Shown piece after piece: positions 19,059 through 28,300 of a stretch of 64,000 nt of DNA. The stretch comes from Neptunitalea lumnitzerae (lineage in GTDB: Bacteria > Bacteroidota > Bacteroidia > Flavobacteriales > Flavobacteriaceae), in contig NZ_BRVO01000003.1 in assembly GCF_027924185.1 (NCBI RefSeq), positions 335,968 to 399,967 of the forward strand. The letters are read 5' to 3'. A program made the translations under genes and the position numbers. Under the pieces are notes generated by a model that saw only the letters and a program-made list of their open reading frames with translations, was not told where the DNA came from and searched no databases. Each line of letters opens with the position of its first letter. Position 1 is the stretch's first letter.

Positions 19059-19565
19059 ATGAAAAAAGATTTTTCACATAGCAAAAAAGATGGCTTTCAA
19101 CTTCCTGATAATTACTTTGAGAAGTTTGAGGAAAACTTGATGCATACCATTACCCAAATAAAGCAACCTGCCGAGCTACCAAAAAGTAGTGGTTTTAAAG
19201 TGCCAGATGCTTATTTTGAAGATGTTGAGATTTCTATTTTAGCCAAAATAGAAACTGAAAATAAAGCTAAGTTCTTTACTTTTCAGAGAATTAAAAAGTT
19301 TGCATATAGTGCGGCAGCAATAGCAGTTACCGCTCTTATTGGTGTATGGGTATTCAACTCACGTACCATAACTAGCAACCAAACCCTTACCGCCACCGAA
19401 TTAGAAACCATTATTGAAGAAGGCTACTTACCAGTAAACTCTTATGATGTGGGCGAAGTATTTAGCGACGAGATTTCAGATATTAGCATTACAAGCAACA
19501 TGGTAAGTGATGAAGATATTATCGATTACCTTTCTATATACGATATAACACAAGATGAAAACTAA
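19059..19565 (+). CDS. single-span membrane protein, putative anti-sigma factor
   Basis: A protein of 168 residues with a cytosolic N-terminal half, one transmembrane helix (about 88-106) and an acidic periplasmic C-terminus. The cytosolic part holds two copies of one motif, GFQLPDNYFEKFEENL (about 12-27) and GFKVPDAYFEDVEISI (about 45-60). The position directly after a sigma-factor gene and the topology suggest an anti-sigma factor. I see no zinc-binding HxxxCxxC, so it is not a ZAS-type. It overlaps the next gene by 11 bases. Confidence 0.75.
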   Translation: MKKDFSHSKKDGFQLPDNYFEKFEENLMHTITQIKQPAELPKSSGFKVPDAYFEDVEISILAKIETENKAKFFTFQRIKKFAYSAAAIAVTALIGVWVFNSRTITSNQTLTATELETIIEEGYLPVNSYDVGEVFSDEISDISITSNMVSDEDIIDYLSIYDITQDEN

Positions 19566-20028
19566 AAAATATATGAAGTTAAAAGTATTTATAGCATTAT
19601 TCTTAGGCTTTATAGCAGTAGGCTGGGCACAAAAACCCGACTATAAAGAGAAAATAAAGACTATGAAAATTGCGTACATAACAGATCATTTGGGGTTAAC
19701 ACCAGAACAAGCTGAAAAATTTTGGCCGGTGTACAACAAATATGACGAGCGCATTTTTGAACTGCACCACGAAGAACGAAAAATTGTGAAACACCAATTG
19801 AATGAAGAAAGCATTGAAAAACTAAGTGAAGAAGAGGCGCAACAGTTAATAGACAGACTTATTTATCTGGAAAATGAATTACTAAAACAACACAAACAAA
19901 TGAATGCCGACTTAAAAAAAATTCTCTCGGCAAAAGAAATTGTGTTACTTAAAAAAATAGAAGACGACTTTATGCGCGAACTCCTTTGGAAATTAAAAGG
20001 TAAAAAGGATAAAGGCGGAAAGCATTAA
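19555..20028 (+). CDS. periplasmic helical protein, Spy/CpxP-like
   Basis: A protein of 157 residues with a signal peptide (cleavage near AVGWAQ, residue 26). A long helical region with the motif LGLTPEQAEKFWPVYNKYDERI (pattern LTPxQAxKFWPxY) follows, and a lysine-rich end. The pattern is like LTxxQ proteins of the Spy/CpxP type, which sense or buffer envelope stress. As third gene of the sigma operon it may report envelope state to the anti-sigma factor; this is inferred. An alternative ATG at 19573 would avoid the 11-base overlap. Confidence 0.78.
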   Translation: MKTKKYMKLKVFIALFLGFIAVGWAQKPDYKEKIKTMKIAYITDHLGLTPEQAEKFWPVYNKYDERIFELHHEERKIVKHQLNEESIEKLSEEEAQQLIDRLIYLENELLKQHKQMNADLKKILSAKEIVLLKKIEDDFMRELLWKLKGKKDKGGKH

Positions 20029-20075
20029 AAATGTTTATACTTTATAAGATTTGTTTTTAAATGATTATCAGAAGA

Positions 20076-20103
20076 AAAAGATGAAGTTGCCGCTTCATCT
20101 TTT
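20076..20103. terminator. bidirectional terminator after the sigma operon
   Basis: Perfect 11-bp stem AAAAGATGAAG / CTTCATCTTTT with a 6-base loop and T run. It lies between convergent genes. Confidence 0.8.
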
Positions 20104-20112
20104 TTTTATGTA

Positions 20113-21162
20113 TTATTTCTTAAAAGTAAGCTTGGCAATAATAGCATTCCCCGCAGCATAGGCTACACTGTCGTTTAAAAAACGGAAGGTATAAAATGGT
20201 TCATCACTTAACTTTTTCCAATTTTGTCCTGCATTTTTACTATAGCTAATTCCGGTACGGCCTACGGCAACCAATTCATTAGCATTTCCGTTAGGCACAT
20301 ATTGCACACAACTTTTGTAGCCTACTCCATCGTTATTAGCTACAATTTTCCAAGTACGCCCACCATCTTCAGTAACAGCTTTATTATTTTCGTCTAGCCT
20401 GGTATCCACATAATCACCACCCACGGCAAAACCGTGCATACGATCATAAAAATCTATAGAAAAAATTCCGCTGCTTTCTTTACCACTTACAAACGGAGTT
20501 TCAAAAAGTTCCCAACTTGCCCCTTTATCTGGTGAATATAAGATAGCACTTCTGGCACCACCACTGGCAATCCAAGTTTCGTTACCATACACAACAATAT
20601 TGGTATTGCTAGCTGCAAAAAAAGCCTCCTTATCTTTTATTTCAGGTACTATATCACAAGCTAATTTTTCCCAAGTGTTTCCGCCATCTCTGGTAATAAT
20701 AATGCTAGCGCAGCCATCGGTGGCATCCCCTACGGCTATCCCCTCCATATCATTCCAAAATTTCATACTATCGTAAAACACATTTTCATGCACTTCGGTA
20801 TATACCAATTCCATTTTCCCCTGTTTTCCGGTTTTGTATAATAAAGCAGGATTCCCTACACTAATCATAAAAAAGTCATTTTTAGTATGTGCCGTAGCTC
20901 TAAACTCAGGTTGTACCCCAACATATTCAATTTCATTACCCCGTACTTTACCGGTATTAGTATTAAACGTACCAAACACCCCACCGTCTCCTGCAAAGGC
21001 AACAGTAGCGCCATCGTTCATTAACTCTAAAGTACGTATGCTTACAGCATCTGTATATACAGGTGTAATGGCAACCTCTTTAAAATTATGCAGGGGAATT
21101 TCTTTTTTATTACACCCTACCATTGCAAGGAGTATTGCTACTAAAACACTAAACTTTCTCAT
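20113..21162 (-). CDS. YCF48/BNR-repeat beta-propeller lipoprotein
   Basis: A protein of 349 residues from the internal ATG, which gives a good lipoprotein signal (MRKFSVLVAILLAMVGC). Repeated blades carry the Asp-box/BNR pattern: TRDGGNTWEKL, SPDKGASWELF, TEDGGRTWKIV and SKNAGQNWKKL. Such YCF48-related proteins are often labelled oxidoreductase in Bacteroidetes, but no redox motif is visible. Likely an exported binding or assembly factor. The frame is open 18 codons further upstream. Confidence 0.85.
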   Translation of the reverse strand: MRKFSVLVAILLAMVGCNKKEIPLHNFKEVAITPVYTDAVSIRTLELMNDGATVAFAGDGGVFGTFNTNTGKVRGNEIEYVGVQPEFRATAHTKNDFFMISVGNPALLYKTGKQGKMELVYTEVHENVFYDSMKFWNDMEGIAVGDATDGCASIIITRDGGNTWEKLACDIVPEIKDKEAFFAASNTNIVVYGNETWIASGGARSAILYSPDKGASWELFETPFVSGKESSGIFSIDFYDRMHGFAVGGDYVDTRLDENNKAVTEDGGRTWKIVANNDGVGYKSCVQYVPNGNANELVAVGRTGISYSKNAGQNWKKLSDEPFYTFRFLNDSVAYAAGNAIIAKLTFKK

Positions 21163-21374
21163 TACTATTAACATACTATTAGGTCTACTTAAAATTAAGG
21201 TTAATATGGTATACAAACACTCCTTATAATTAAGTATTTTATGTTGTTTTCTAAGGTTAGAAAGATGCTGTTTATCTATGTATTTTCATAACACTTTAGC
21301 ACAATTTTAAGATAAAACCTACAGAAATATGTTTGGTATTACTTTTTTAAGTATTTTTAAACCAAACCGTTTCC

Positions 21375-23117
21375 ATGAAAAAACACTACCTACTACTAAC
21401 CATACTTACCGCATGTTTTACTTATACTGCTACTGCCCAAGACTGGCAATGGATTAAGGCGGGGGGTTCGTCAAGTTCTAGCTTGTCTGCAACCACTCCA
21501 GAGGGCACCTTAGATATTGGTACCGATGCACAGCGTAATGTATATATTTTATCCAGACTCGCTGATGGAAATTCCACCACTATTGAAGGGAACCCAATAC
21601 CGTACTATGGAGATTATGTAGGCAATGCAGACCATATTATTTCTAAATACAGTTGTGATGGTACCTACCAATGGAGTAGAGTTATTGGTGGCGGGGGCAC
21701 GGAAAATATAGATGCTTTAGCCGTAGACCCTTCAGGAAATGTGTATGTTGCTGGAAACTTTGGAGGTTGTAACGGTTCTACAGGATATCCTAATCAAGTA
21801 CATGATGTGGTATTGAATAATGAACCAGGAAACTGTACGCTACTCTTTATTGCCAAATTTGATACCAACGGAAATACCGTTTGGGTGAAAGAACCACAAG
21901 CTCCTACCACGGGTAGTAGTGCAGGTGCCGATACTCGGTCCTTTAATTTTGTATTGACAGATACTGGGGAGATTCATTGGTTGCTGTTTTTACCACCGGG
22001 AAGCTATGCCGATGGAGCATTTATCAATACCCAACCCGGGTCTAACTTTTTTATTTTTAAGTACGATCTACAAGGTAATTTTATAGAAGCGGTTCCCTTA
22101 ACCATTGCAGTAAACGATAATGGCTATAAAACCAATCTAAAAATGTACCGCAATCCGTATTCGGGAAACTATGTTTTATCTAGTACCAAATCTACTGATC
22201 CTGCCACCATTTCTTTTGATAATGGAACACCGCTTACAAGTGGTGCACTCATTGCAGGATTTGATACTACAGGTCAGTTTTTATGGGTTCGTGAAAATAC
22301 TTGGCAACAACAAGGTACTATCTTCTTTCATGGGATTGACTTTGATGTCAACAACGATATGTACATAGGGTTTAAAATGGTGGGGTATAATATGGATAAT
22401 TTTTTAGGAGTTAGTACATCAGATAGTGGTATCCTAGGATTTGTTTTAAAAGCCAACAGTGACGCTAGTTCAGTATATTGGTCCACACATCATGATAGGA
22501 CACCCAGTAATTTAGGAGATTTAATCTTATATAATGGTGATTTATACACCACCTTTTGGGCTACTGATTTATTAACTTGGGGAAATGTATCAGACCAGAT
22601 TACCAGTTCTGTGGCAGACAACCCCAATGTGGTATTGGCTAAATTAGATGCTACCACTGGCAACTGCCTTATGGTAGACCATATAAATGGTACACCCGGT
22701 AATTATGACAATGGTTGGGCTCTTGAAATAGATACCGCAGGAGATTTGCTTGTAGGGGGGTATATTGGTTATGACATGTATGATGCCAATGGAGGGGCTA
22801 CCTATAGTAATGGTGGTTATTCCGATTATTTTATTGCCAAATATGCCATGCAAGCTTGTCAGCCATTAAAAACAACCACAGTGATAGATGCAGGTATTGA
22901 GGTATACCCCAACCCCGCGCAAGATGCCTTACATATTACCACCCAAGAAGCCTTAACTTACAGCATTACTACCCTAGAGGGGAAACAACTGGCTACGGGT
23001 ACCATAACTACTACCAACCCTACTATAGCAGTGGCACATTACCCAACGGGCATTTATCTAGTAACCTTTACAAAACCAAATGGTGCTACCCATACCACTA
23101 AGTTGGTGAAGGAATAA
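21375..23117 (+). CDS. secreted protein with T9SS type A sorting domain
   Basis: A protein of 580 residues: signal peptide (cleavage near TATAQDW), then repeated beta-propeller-like segments in which phrases such as DPSGNVYVAGNF and FIAKFDTNGNTVW recur (SBBP-type repeats), and a C-terminal type IX sorting domain of about 75 residues (VYPNPAQDALHI at its start, GIYLVTF near the end). It should be exported and attached to or released from the cell surface. Biological role unknown; the repeats suggest adhesion or ligand binding. Confidence 0.88.
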   Translation: MKKHYLLLTILTACFTYTATAQDWQWIKAGGSSSSSLSATTPEGTLDIGTDAQRNVYILSRLADGNSTTIEGNPIPYYGDYVGNADHIISKYSCDGTYQWSRVIGGGGTENIDALAVDPSGNVYVAGNFGGCNGSTGYPNQVHDVVLNNEPGNCTLLFIAKFDTNGNTVWVKEPQAPTTGSSAGADTRSFNFVLTDTGEIHWLLFLPPGSYADGAFINTQPGSNFFIFKYDLQGNFIEAVPLTIAVNDNGYKTNLKMYRNPYSGNYVLSSTKSTDPATISFDNGTPLTSGALIAGFDTTGQFLWVRENTWQQQGTIFFHGIDFDVNNDMYIGFKMVGYNMDNFLGVSTSDSGILGFVLKANSDASSVYWSTHHDRTPSNLGDLILYNGDLYTTFWATDLLTWGNVSDQITSSVADNPNVVLAKLDATTGNCLMVDHINGTPGNYDNGWALEIDTAGDLLVGGYIGYDMYDANGGATYSNGGYSDYFIAKYAMQACQPLKTTTVIDAGIEVYPNPAQDALHITTQEALTYSITTLEGKQLATGTITTTNPTIAVAHYPTGIYLVTFTKPNGATHTTKLVKE

Positions 23118-23215
23118 GTATCTTTCGGCTAGGCAAAAAAGGTATAATCGCAACCATCTAGTAACTCATTAAGCAAGAAGTTGGTGCATAGTTAACAACA
23201 TTACACTAAAAGCAA

Positions 23216-23223
23216 TACCTTTG
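23216..23223 (+). promoter_or_regulatory. -7 box before the rRNA methyltransferase gene
   Basis: TACCTTTG, a perfect TAnnTTTG element, 20 bases before the ATG at 23244. Confidence 0.4.
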
Positions 23224-23243
23224 CAACTCAATTAAGAGAATAC

Positions 23244-24461
23244 ATGAGATTACACAGAAACTTAGTGTTTGCCGTAATAGACGGATTAAACCTTATTTTT
23301 AATGAAGGTGAGTATGCAGATAAAGTAGTGGAAAAACTACTTAAAAGAGATAAGCGCTGGGGGTCCAGAGATAGAGCTTTTGTAGCAGAAACAACGTACG
23401 ACATTGTACGTTGGAAACGCTTATATGCCGAAATAGCCGAGGTTAGAGAACCATTTGACAGAGAAAATTTGTGGCGCATATTTGCTGTATGGGCTACCTT
23501 AAAAGGTATTAACCTACCCGATTGGAAACAATTGGCAGGTACCCCAACACGCCGTATTAAAGGGAAGTTTGATGAACTTTCTAAAACTAGAAAGTTAAAA
23601 GAATCGGTACCCGATTGGTTAGATGCGCTTGGTGAAAAAGAATTAGGAAATGCTGTTTGGACTAAAGAGTTACATGCTCTTAACCAACAAGCTGATGTAA
23701 TTTTAAGAACCAATACCTTAAAAACTACAAAGAAAGACTTACAACATATTTTAGCTGAGAGTGAAATAAAAACATCGTTTTTAAAAGCTTACCCTGATGC
23801 ATTGGTATTAGAGGAACGCACCAATGTTTTTACCACAGATGCGTTTCAGAATGGGTTGTTTGAAGTACAAGATGCTTCTTCACAAAAAGTAGCTGCCTTT
23901 TTAGAGGTTGCACCAGGCATGCGTGTAGCAGATACTTGTGCAGGTGCCGGAGGAAAATCGTTACACTTGGCGGCTCTTATGCAAAACAAAGGGCAAATAA
24001 TTGCCATGGACATTTACGAGAATAAACTAAAAGTTTTAAAGCGCCGTGCTAAAAGAAATGGTGCTCATAATATAGAAACCCGTTGGATAGAGAATACCAA
24101 AGTAATTAAAAAGTTACACAATTCTTTAGACCGTGTGTTAATAGATGCGCCGTGTAGTGGTTTAGGGGTGTTGCGAAGAAATCCGGATGCTAAATGGAAA
24201 CTGCAACCTGAGTTTTTAACCGAAATTAAAAAAACGCAACAGCAAATTTTACAAGACTATGCCAAAATGGTAAAGCCAGGAGGTAAATTAGTGTATGCTA
24301 CATGCTCGGTGCTTCCATCGGAAAATCAAGAACAGGTTAAAACCTTCTTAACATCGGAAAGTGGAAAAGACTTTACCTTTGTAAAAGACGAGAAAGTATT
24401 GGCACATAAAAGTGGATTTGATGGCTTTTATATGGCATTACTAGAAAGAAAAACAAACTAA
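23244..24461 (+). CDS. RsmB/NSUN-family RNA (cytosine-5-)-methyltransferase
   Basis: A protein of 405 residues. An N-terminal helical domain (about 1-140, NusB-like position) precedes a Rossmann methyltransferase domain. The SAM-binding motif is CAGAGGKS (about 233), the first motif cysteine is in DAPCSGLG (about 300), and the catalytic TCSVLPSENQ motif is near 352. This is the RsmB-type 16S rRNA m5C967 family; the exact target base is not proven by sequence. Confidence 0.92.
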   Translation: MRLHRNLVFAVIDGLNLIFNEGEYADKVVEKLLKRDKRWGSRDRAFVAETTYDIVRWKRLYAEIAEVREPFDRENLWRIFAVWATLKGINLPDWKQLAGTPTRRIKGKFDELSKTRKLKESVPDWLDALGEKELGNAVWTKELHALNQQADVILRTNTLKTTKKDLQHILAESEIKTSFLKAYPDALVLEERTNVFTTDAFQNGLFEVQDASSQKVAAFLEVAPGMRVADTCAGAGGKSLHLAALMQNKGQIIAMDIYENKLKVLKRRAKRNGAHNIETRWIENTKVIKKLHNSLDRVLIDAPCSGLGVLRRNPDAKWKLQPEFLTEIKKTQQQILQDYAKMVKPGGKLVYATCSVLPSENQEQVKTFLTSESGKDFTFVKDEKVLAHKSGFDGFYMALLERKTN

Positions 24462-24487
24462 TTAGTTGAGATTAAGATTGAATGCAA

Positions 24488-26401
24488 ATGAATAAAAAAT
24501 TACTTTTTTTAAGTACCCTTTTGTTGGCTACGGTAACAGGCTATGCCCAAATACCAACCGGATATTATGACACCGCCACTGGTTTAACAGGATATACCTT
24601 AAAAACCCAACTGAAGAAAATAATAGACGATGTAAATGATTCTGACATTACCACAGAATACCTACACAACGACCAAGGATACAATGCTATGGATAGTTTT
24701 ATTAGTATGTATGACCTTGACACCTATTATGAAAACGACAATAGTATTTTAGACCCATACTCGGAAAACCCTAATGGTACAGACCCTTATAACTACACTC
24801 CTACCTCAGATGAATGTGGTAACTACAATTCTGAAGGTGATTGTTATAATAAGGAACACGTAATTCCACAATCGGTTTTTAGTCAGGCTTCTCCAATGAG
24901 AGGCGATGCGCACCACTTATTACCTACCGATGGTAGAGTAAATGGTTTTAGAAGTAACTACCCTTTTGGAATAGTAAATGATAATAATTTGGTATCGCAA
25001 AGTGGTATTAGCAACCCAACACAAAACGGGTCTAAGCTAGGTGGTAACTTAAACAGTGGTGTTTCTGCTGGTTATACCGGAACCGTATTTGAACCTATTG
25101 ATGAATTTAAAGGCGATATTGCTCGTATTTATTTTTATTTTATTACCCGTTATGAAGATCAGGTAAGCAACTGGTCGTCTTACGATATGTTTAACGGAAG
25201 TTCCGATCAAGTTTTAGACGAGCCTTTCTTAAGCATTTTATTAGCTTGGAATGCACAAGATCCCGTTTCGCAAAAAGAAATAGATCGTAATAACAACATT
25301 TACAACTATCAAGGGAATAGAAATCCGTTTATAGATCATCCTGAATATATCAATGAAATTTGGGGAGGTGGTTCCACTACCGATACTACTCCACCAAGTA
25401 CTCCGGTGATTTCAGCAGTAAACCAACAAGCCGGACCAACCTTACAGGTAACCTGGGGTGCTGCTACCGATAACGTAGGCGTTACAGCCTATGAAGTATA
25501 TATGGATGGTACATATGTAGGAACTACGAGTAATACATACTACACCACCGCCCTAGTAAGTTATGAAACGGTATATTGTTTTAATGTATATGCAGTAGAT
25601 GCTGCCGGAAATACATCTAACGCAAGTACCCAAGTTTGCTTTATGACAACTGCTGATAACGGTACTACAGCAAGCGAATTATTGTTTACTGAATATATTG
25701 AAGGAAGTGGTAGTAACAAAGCCCTAGAAATAGGAAACTTTACAGGTACCGCGGTGAGTCTTGATGATTATAGCATTCAGTTAAGTGCTAATGGAAATGC
25801 CGGATGGACAGCCTCTTACAACTTCCCTTCTGGTGCTAGCATAGCCCATGGCGATGTGTATGTTATTGGTAACGGTGGTTTAACCGTTTGTACCTCTGAA
25901 ACAGACGATTTAAACAATGCCATTACCGGATTTAACGGGAATGACGCTATTGGATTATTCAAAAACGGTGCATTGATTGATATTATTGGTGAATTAGGAA
26001 ACAGTAGCAACTTTGCACAAAACACAACCTTAGTGCGTAATGAATCTATTTCGTATCCTAATACTACGTATACACCATCAGAGTGGAACACCTTTGCATC
26101 TAACACCTGCTTTTTAGGGTCGCATACGATGGTGTTTTTAGGTACCGATGCGGTAGCATTAGACAAAGCGTCTATTAGCTTATACCCTAACCCGGTACAC
26201 GGTACGGTTGTAAACTTTGATATTCCACAAAATATTACCGTTACACAAATAGATTTCTATTCAGTATTAGGTAAAAATGTTTTAAGCGTTCAATCCATAC
26301 GCAATCATCAAGTATCTATAGCGAACCTATCAAAAGGCATCTATCTGGTACAGTTACAAACCTCAGCAGGTGCTGTAACCAAAAAACTGGTGATCAAATA
26401 A
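24488..26401 (+). CDS. secreted endonuclease I with FN3, lamin-tail and T9SS domains
   Basis: A multidomain exported nuclease of 637 residues from the second ATG (the frame also opens two codons earlier). Order: signal peptide (to about GYAQ), endonuclease I domain (about 30-290, with the metal site NKEHVIPQS and the RGDAHHLLPTDGRVN block), fibronectin type III (about 310-390), lamin-tail domain (about 395-540), and type IX sorting domain (from about 560). It should degrade extracellular DNA or RNA for phosphate or nutrients. Confidence 0.93.
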   Translation: MNKKLLFLSTLLLATVTGYAQIPTGYYDTATGLTGYTLKTQLKKIIDDVNDSDITTEYLHNDQGYNAMDSFISMYDLDTYYENDNSILDPYSENPNGTDPYNYTPTSDECGNYNSEGDCYNKEHVIPQSVFSQASPMRGDAHHLLPTDGRVNGFRSNYPFGIVNDNNLVSQSGISNPTQNGSKLGGNLNSGVSAGYTGTVFEPIDEFKGDIARIYFYFITRYEDQVSNWSSYDMFNGSSDQVLDEPFLSILLAWNAQDPVSQKEIDRNNNIYNYQGNRNPFIDHPEYINEIWGGGSTTDTTPPSTPVISAVNQQAGPTLQVTWGAATDNVGVTAYEVYMDGTYVGTTSNTYYTTALVSYETVYCFNVYAVDAAGNTSNASTQVCFMTTADNGTTASELLFTEYIEGSGSNKALEIGNFTGTAVSLDDYSIQLSANGNAGWTASYNFPSGASIAHGDVYVIGNGGLTVCTSETDDLNNAITGFNGNDAIGLFKNGALIDIIGELGNSSNFAQNTTLVRNESISYPNTTYTPSEWNTFASNTCFLGSHTMVFLGTDAVALDKASISLYPNPVHGTVVNFDIPQNITVTQIDFYSVLGKNVLSVQSIRNHQVSIANLSKGIYLVQLQTSAGAVTKKLVIK

Positions 26402-26406
26402 TATAG

Positions 26407-26434
26407 AAAAAGGCTTCCTAACGGAAGCCTTTTT
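26407..26434. terminator. bidirectional terminator after the endonuclease I gene
   Basis: Perfect 12-bp stem AAAAAGGCTTCC / GGAAGCCTTTTT, loop TAAC, T run after. Between convergent genes. Confidence 0.88.
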
Positions 26435-26455
26435 TATTTCTACTAAATAGTTTAC

Positions 26456-26914
26456 TTACTTACAGCTTTCACGTCTGCGGGTATCTACTAGGTAAATTAT
26501 TTTCCATCCTTCTTCGGTTTTTAAAAACTGAAAAGAATTAACCCCACAATGGCTAAATTCTCCATTCAAATAAAACTCATAAGGCGTCCAAGCATTTGCC
26601 ATATCACCATCTACTCGAATATCATAATTTAAAATACGTTCTTCAAACGTAACATTATCGGGTATACTTCCTATAGATTTTACAAAAGTCTCATAGGTTT
26701 CGTTGTGCAATTGGGTAGCACCAGTTTTATCTTTAGCAATACTTTGCAACTCTACATAGCCATAGGCAAAAGCACGTAACGCCACAGTATCTTGTGCATG
26801 AAAGGCTTTAAAAAACTCCTTTACCGTATCGGTTACTTCTTTCTTTTGGGTGTCTTGCGCTTTCATGCTTCCTGTTAGCATCACAGAAATACAAACAAAC
26901 AATAGGTATTTCAT
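26456..26914 (-). CDS. exported NTF2/SnoaL-like protein
   Basis: A protein of 152 residues with a signal peptide (cleavage near SMKAQ, residue 20) and an NTF2-like fold: the TVKEFFKAFHAQDTVAL opening helix, ANAWTPYEFYLNG strands, and the closing SFQFLKTEEGWKIIYLVDT hairpin. Such DUF4440/SnoaL-like proteins bind small molecules or act as simple enzymes; no catalytic set is obvious. It is transcribed away from panB. Confidence 0.85.
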   Translation of the reverse strand: MKYLLFVCISVMLTGSMKAQDTQKKEVTDTVKEFFKAFHAQDTVALRAFAYGYVELQSIAKDKTGATQLHNETYETFVKSIGSIPDNVTFEERILNYDIRVDGDMANAWTPYEFYLNGEFSHCGVNSFQFLKTEEGWKIIYLVDTRRRESCK

Positions 26915-26944
26915 AATTTAACGGTTTTAAAAATTACAATTTAG

Positions 26945-26952
26945 TATTTTTG
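26945..26952 (+). promoter_or_regulatory. -7 box before panB
   Basis: TATTTTTG, a perfect TAnnTTTG element, 23 bases before the panB ATG. Confidence 0.45.
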
Positions 26953-26975
26953 CTCGAATTTTTAAGATAAAAACA

Positions 26976-27794
26976 ATGTCTGTCGCAAAAAAAGAATATA
27001 AAAGAATAACGGTAAAGTCGTTAGGAGAAATGAAAGCACACGGAGAGAAAATTTCTATGCTTACAGCTTACGACTATACCATGTCTAAAATATTAGATAA
27101 TGCAGGCTTAGACGTAATGTTGGTAGGAGACTCTGCCAGTAACGTTATGGCCGGGCACGAAACTACCCTACCTATTACCCTAGACCAAATGATATACCAT
27201 GCCTCTTCGGTTGTTAGAGGTGCAGAAAGAGCTTTAATTGTAGTAGACTTACCATTTGGTAGTTACCAAAGTGACCCAAAAGAAGCGTTACGTTCTGCTA
27301 TTAGAATTATGAAAGAAAGTGGTGCACACGCTATTAAATTAGAAGGTGGTAAAGAAATTAAAGAATCTATTAAGCGTATCTTAAACGCAGGTATTCCGGT
27401 AATGGGACATTTAGGACTAACACCACAATCTATTTACAAATTTGGAACGTATACCGTACGTGCTAAAGAAGAAGCGGAAGCTGAGAAATTAAAATCGGAT
27501 GCCAAGCTTTTAGAAAAAATGGGATGTTTTGCCGTGGTATTAGAAAAAGTACCTGCTAAATTAGCCAAAGAAGTTGCCGAGAGTTTAACCATTCCGGTAA
27601 TTGGTATTGGTGCGGGTAACGGCGTAGACGGACAAGTGTTAGTAGTACACGATATGTTAGGGATGACACATGAATTTAATCCACGTTTTTTAAGACGTTA
27701 CTTAAGTTTATATGACGAAATGACCAATGCCGTAGGGCAATATGTAGCAGATGTAAAATCTAAAGACTTCCCTAGCGATAACGAACAATACTAA
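26976..27794 (+). CDS. panB: 3-methyl-2-oxobutanoate hydroxymethyltransferase
   Basis: PanB makes ketopantoate from alpha-ketoisovalerate and methylene-tetrahydrofolate, the first committed step to pantothenate and CoA. Its 272 residues form a (beta/alpha)8 barrel. LTAYDYTMS is near the N-terminus, the metal-binding loop is [11 protein letters not shown] (about 47-57), and the catalytic Glu sits in [10 protein letters not shown] (about 189). The stop abuts the ATG of the cupin gene with no gap, so panB, the cupin and the RluA-type gene form one operon. Confidence 0.97.
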   Translation: MSVAKKEYKRITVKSLGEMKAHGEKISMLTAYDYTMSKILDNAGLDVMLVGDSASNVMAGHETTLPITLDQMIYHASSVVRGAERALIVVDLPFGSYQSDPKEALRSAIRIMKESGAHAIKLEGGKEIKESIKRILNAGIPVMGHLGLTPQSIYKFGTYTVRAKEEAEAEKLKSDAKLLEKMGCFAVVLEKVPAKLAKEVAESLTIPVIGIGAGNGVDGQVLVVHDMLGMTHEFNPRFLRRYLSLYDEMTNAVGQYVADVKSKDFPSDNEQY

Positions 27795-28298
27795 ATGAAT
27801 ACAGCACAGGAAATTATAACACAATTACAACTGGAGGCGCATCCGGAAGGTGGTTTTTTTAGAGAAACCTATCGCAGTGAAGAAACCATTGCAGAAAATC
27901 ACCTTTCTGATGCTTTTTCTGGTAGTAGAAATGTAAGTACCTGTATTTATTTTTTATTACGCTCTGAAGATTTCTCTGCCTTTCATAAAATCAACCAAGA
28001 TGAAATTTGGCATTTTTATGAAGGAAGCACTATACAGCTAGTGATGATATCGGATACCGGAGAGGCGTCTGAAGTACACATAGGTAACAATTTTAGCAAA
28101 GGCGAAGTACCGCAATTTGTAGTACCTAAAAACTATTGGTTTGCCGCTAAGGTATTAGCTACAGATGCTTATGCTCTAGTGGGGTGTACCGTTGCTCCTG
28201 GCTTTGACTTTAGAGATTTTGTACTTCCTACACGTGCAGAACTAGTGGCACAATTTCCGCAACACAAAACCCTTATTACCCAATTTACAAACGCTTAA
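27795..28298 (+). CDS. cupin domain protein (DUF985)
   Basis: A protein of 167 residues with the DUF985 signatures: LEAHPEGGFFRETYRS near the start and DEIWHFYEGS near 70, followed by a jelly-roll pattern and the VPKNYWFAAK strand. These are small cytosolic cupins of unknown activity, sometimes compared with sugar epimerases or isomerases. Translation follows panB directly and the next gene begins two bases after its stop, so it is tightly co-expressed, but a pantothenate role is not shown. Confidence 0.9.
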   Translation: MNTAQEIITQLQLEAHPEGGFFRETYRSEETIAENHLSDAFSGSRNVSTCIYFLLRSEDFSAFHKINQDEIWHFYEGSTIQLVMISDTGEASEVHIGNNFSKGEVPQFVVPKNYWFAAKVLATDAYALVGCTVAPGFDFRDFVLPTRAELVAQFPQHKTLITQFTNA

Positions 28299-28300
28299 CT

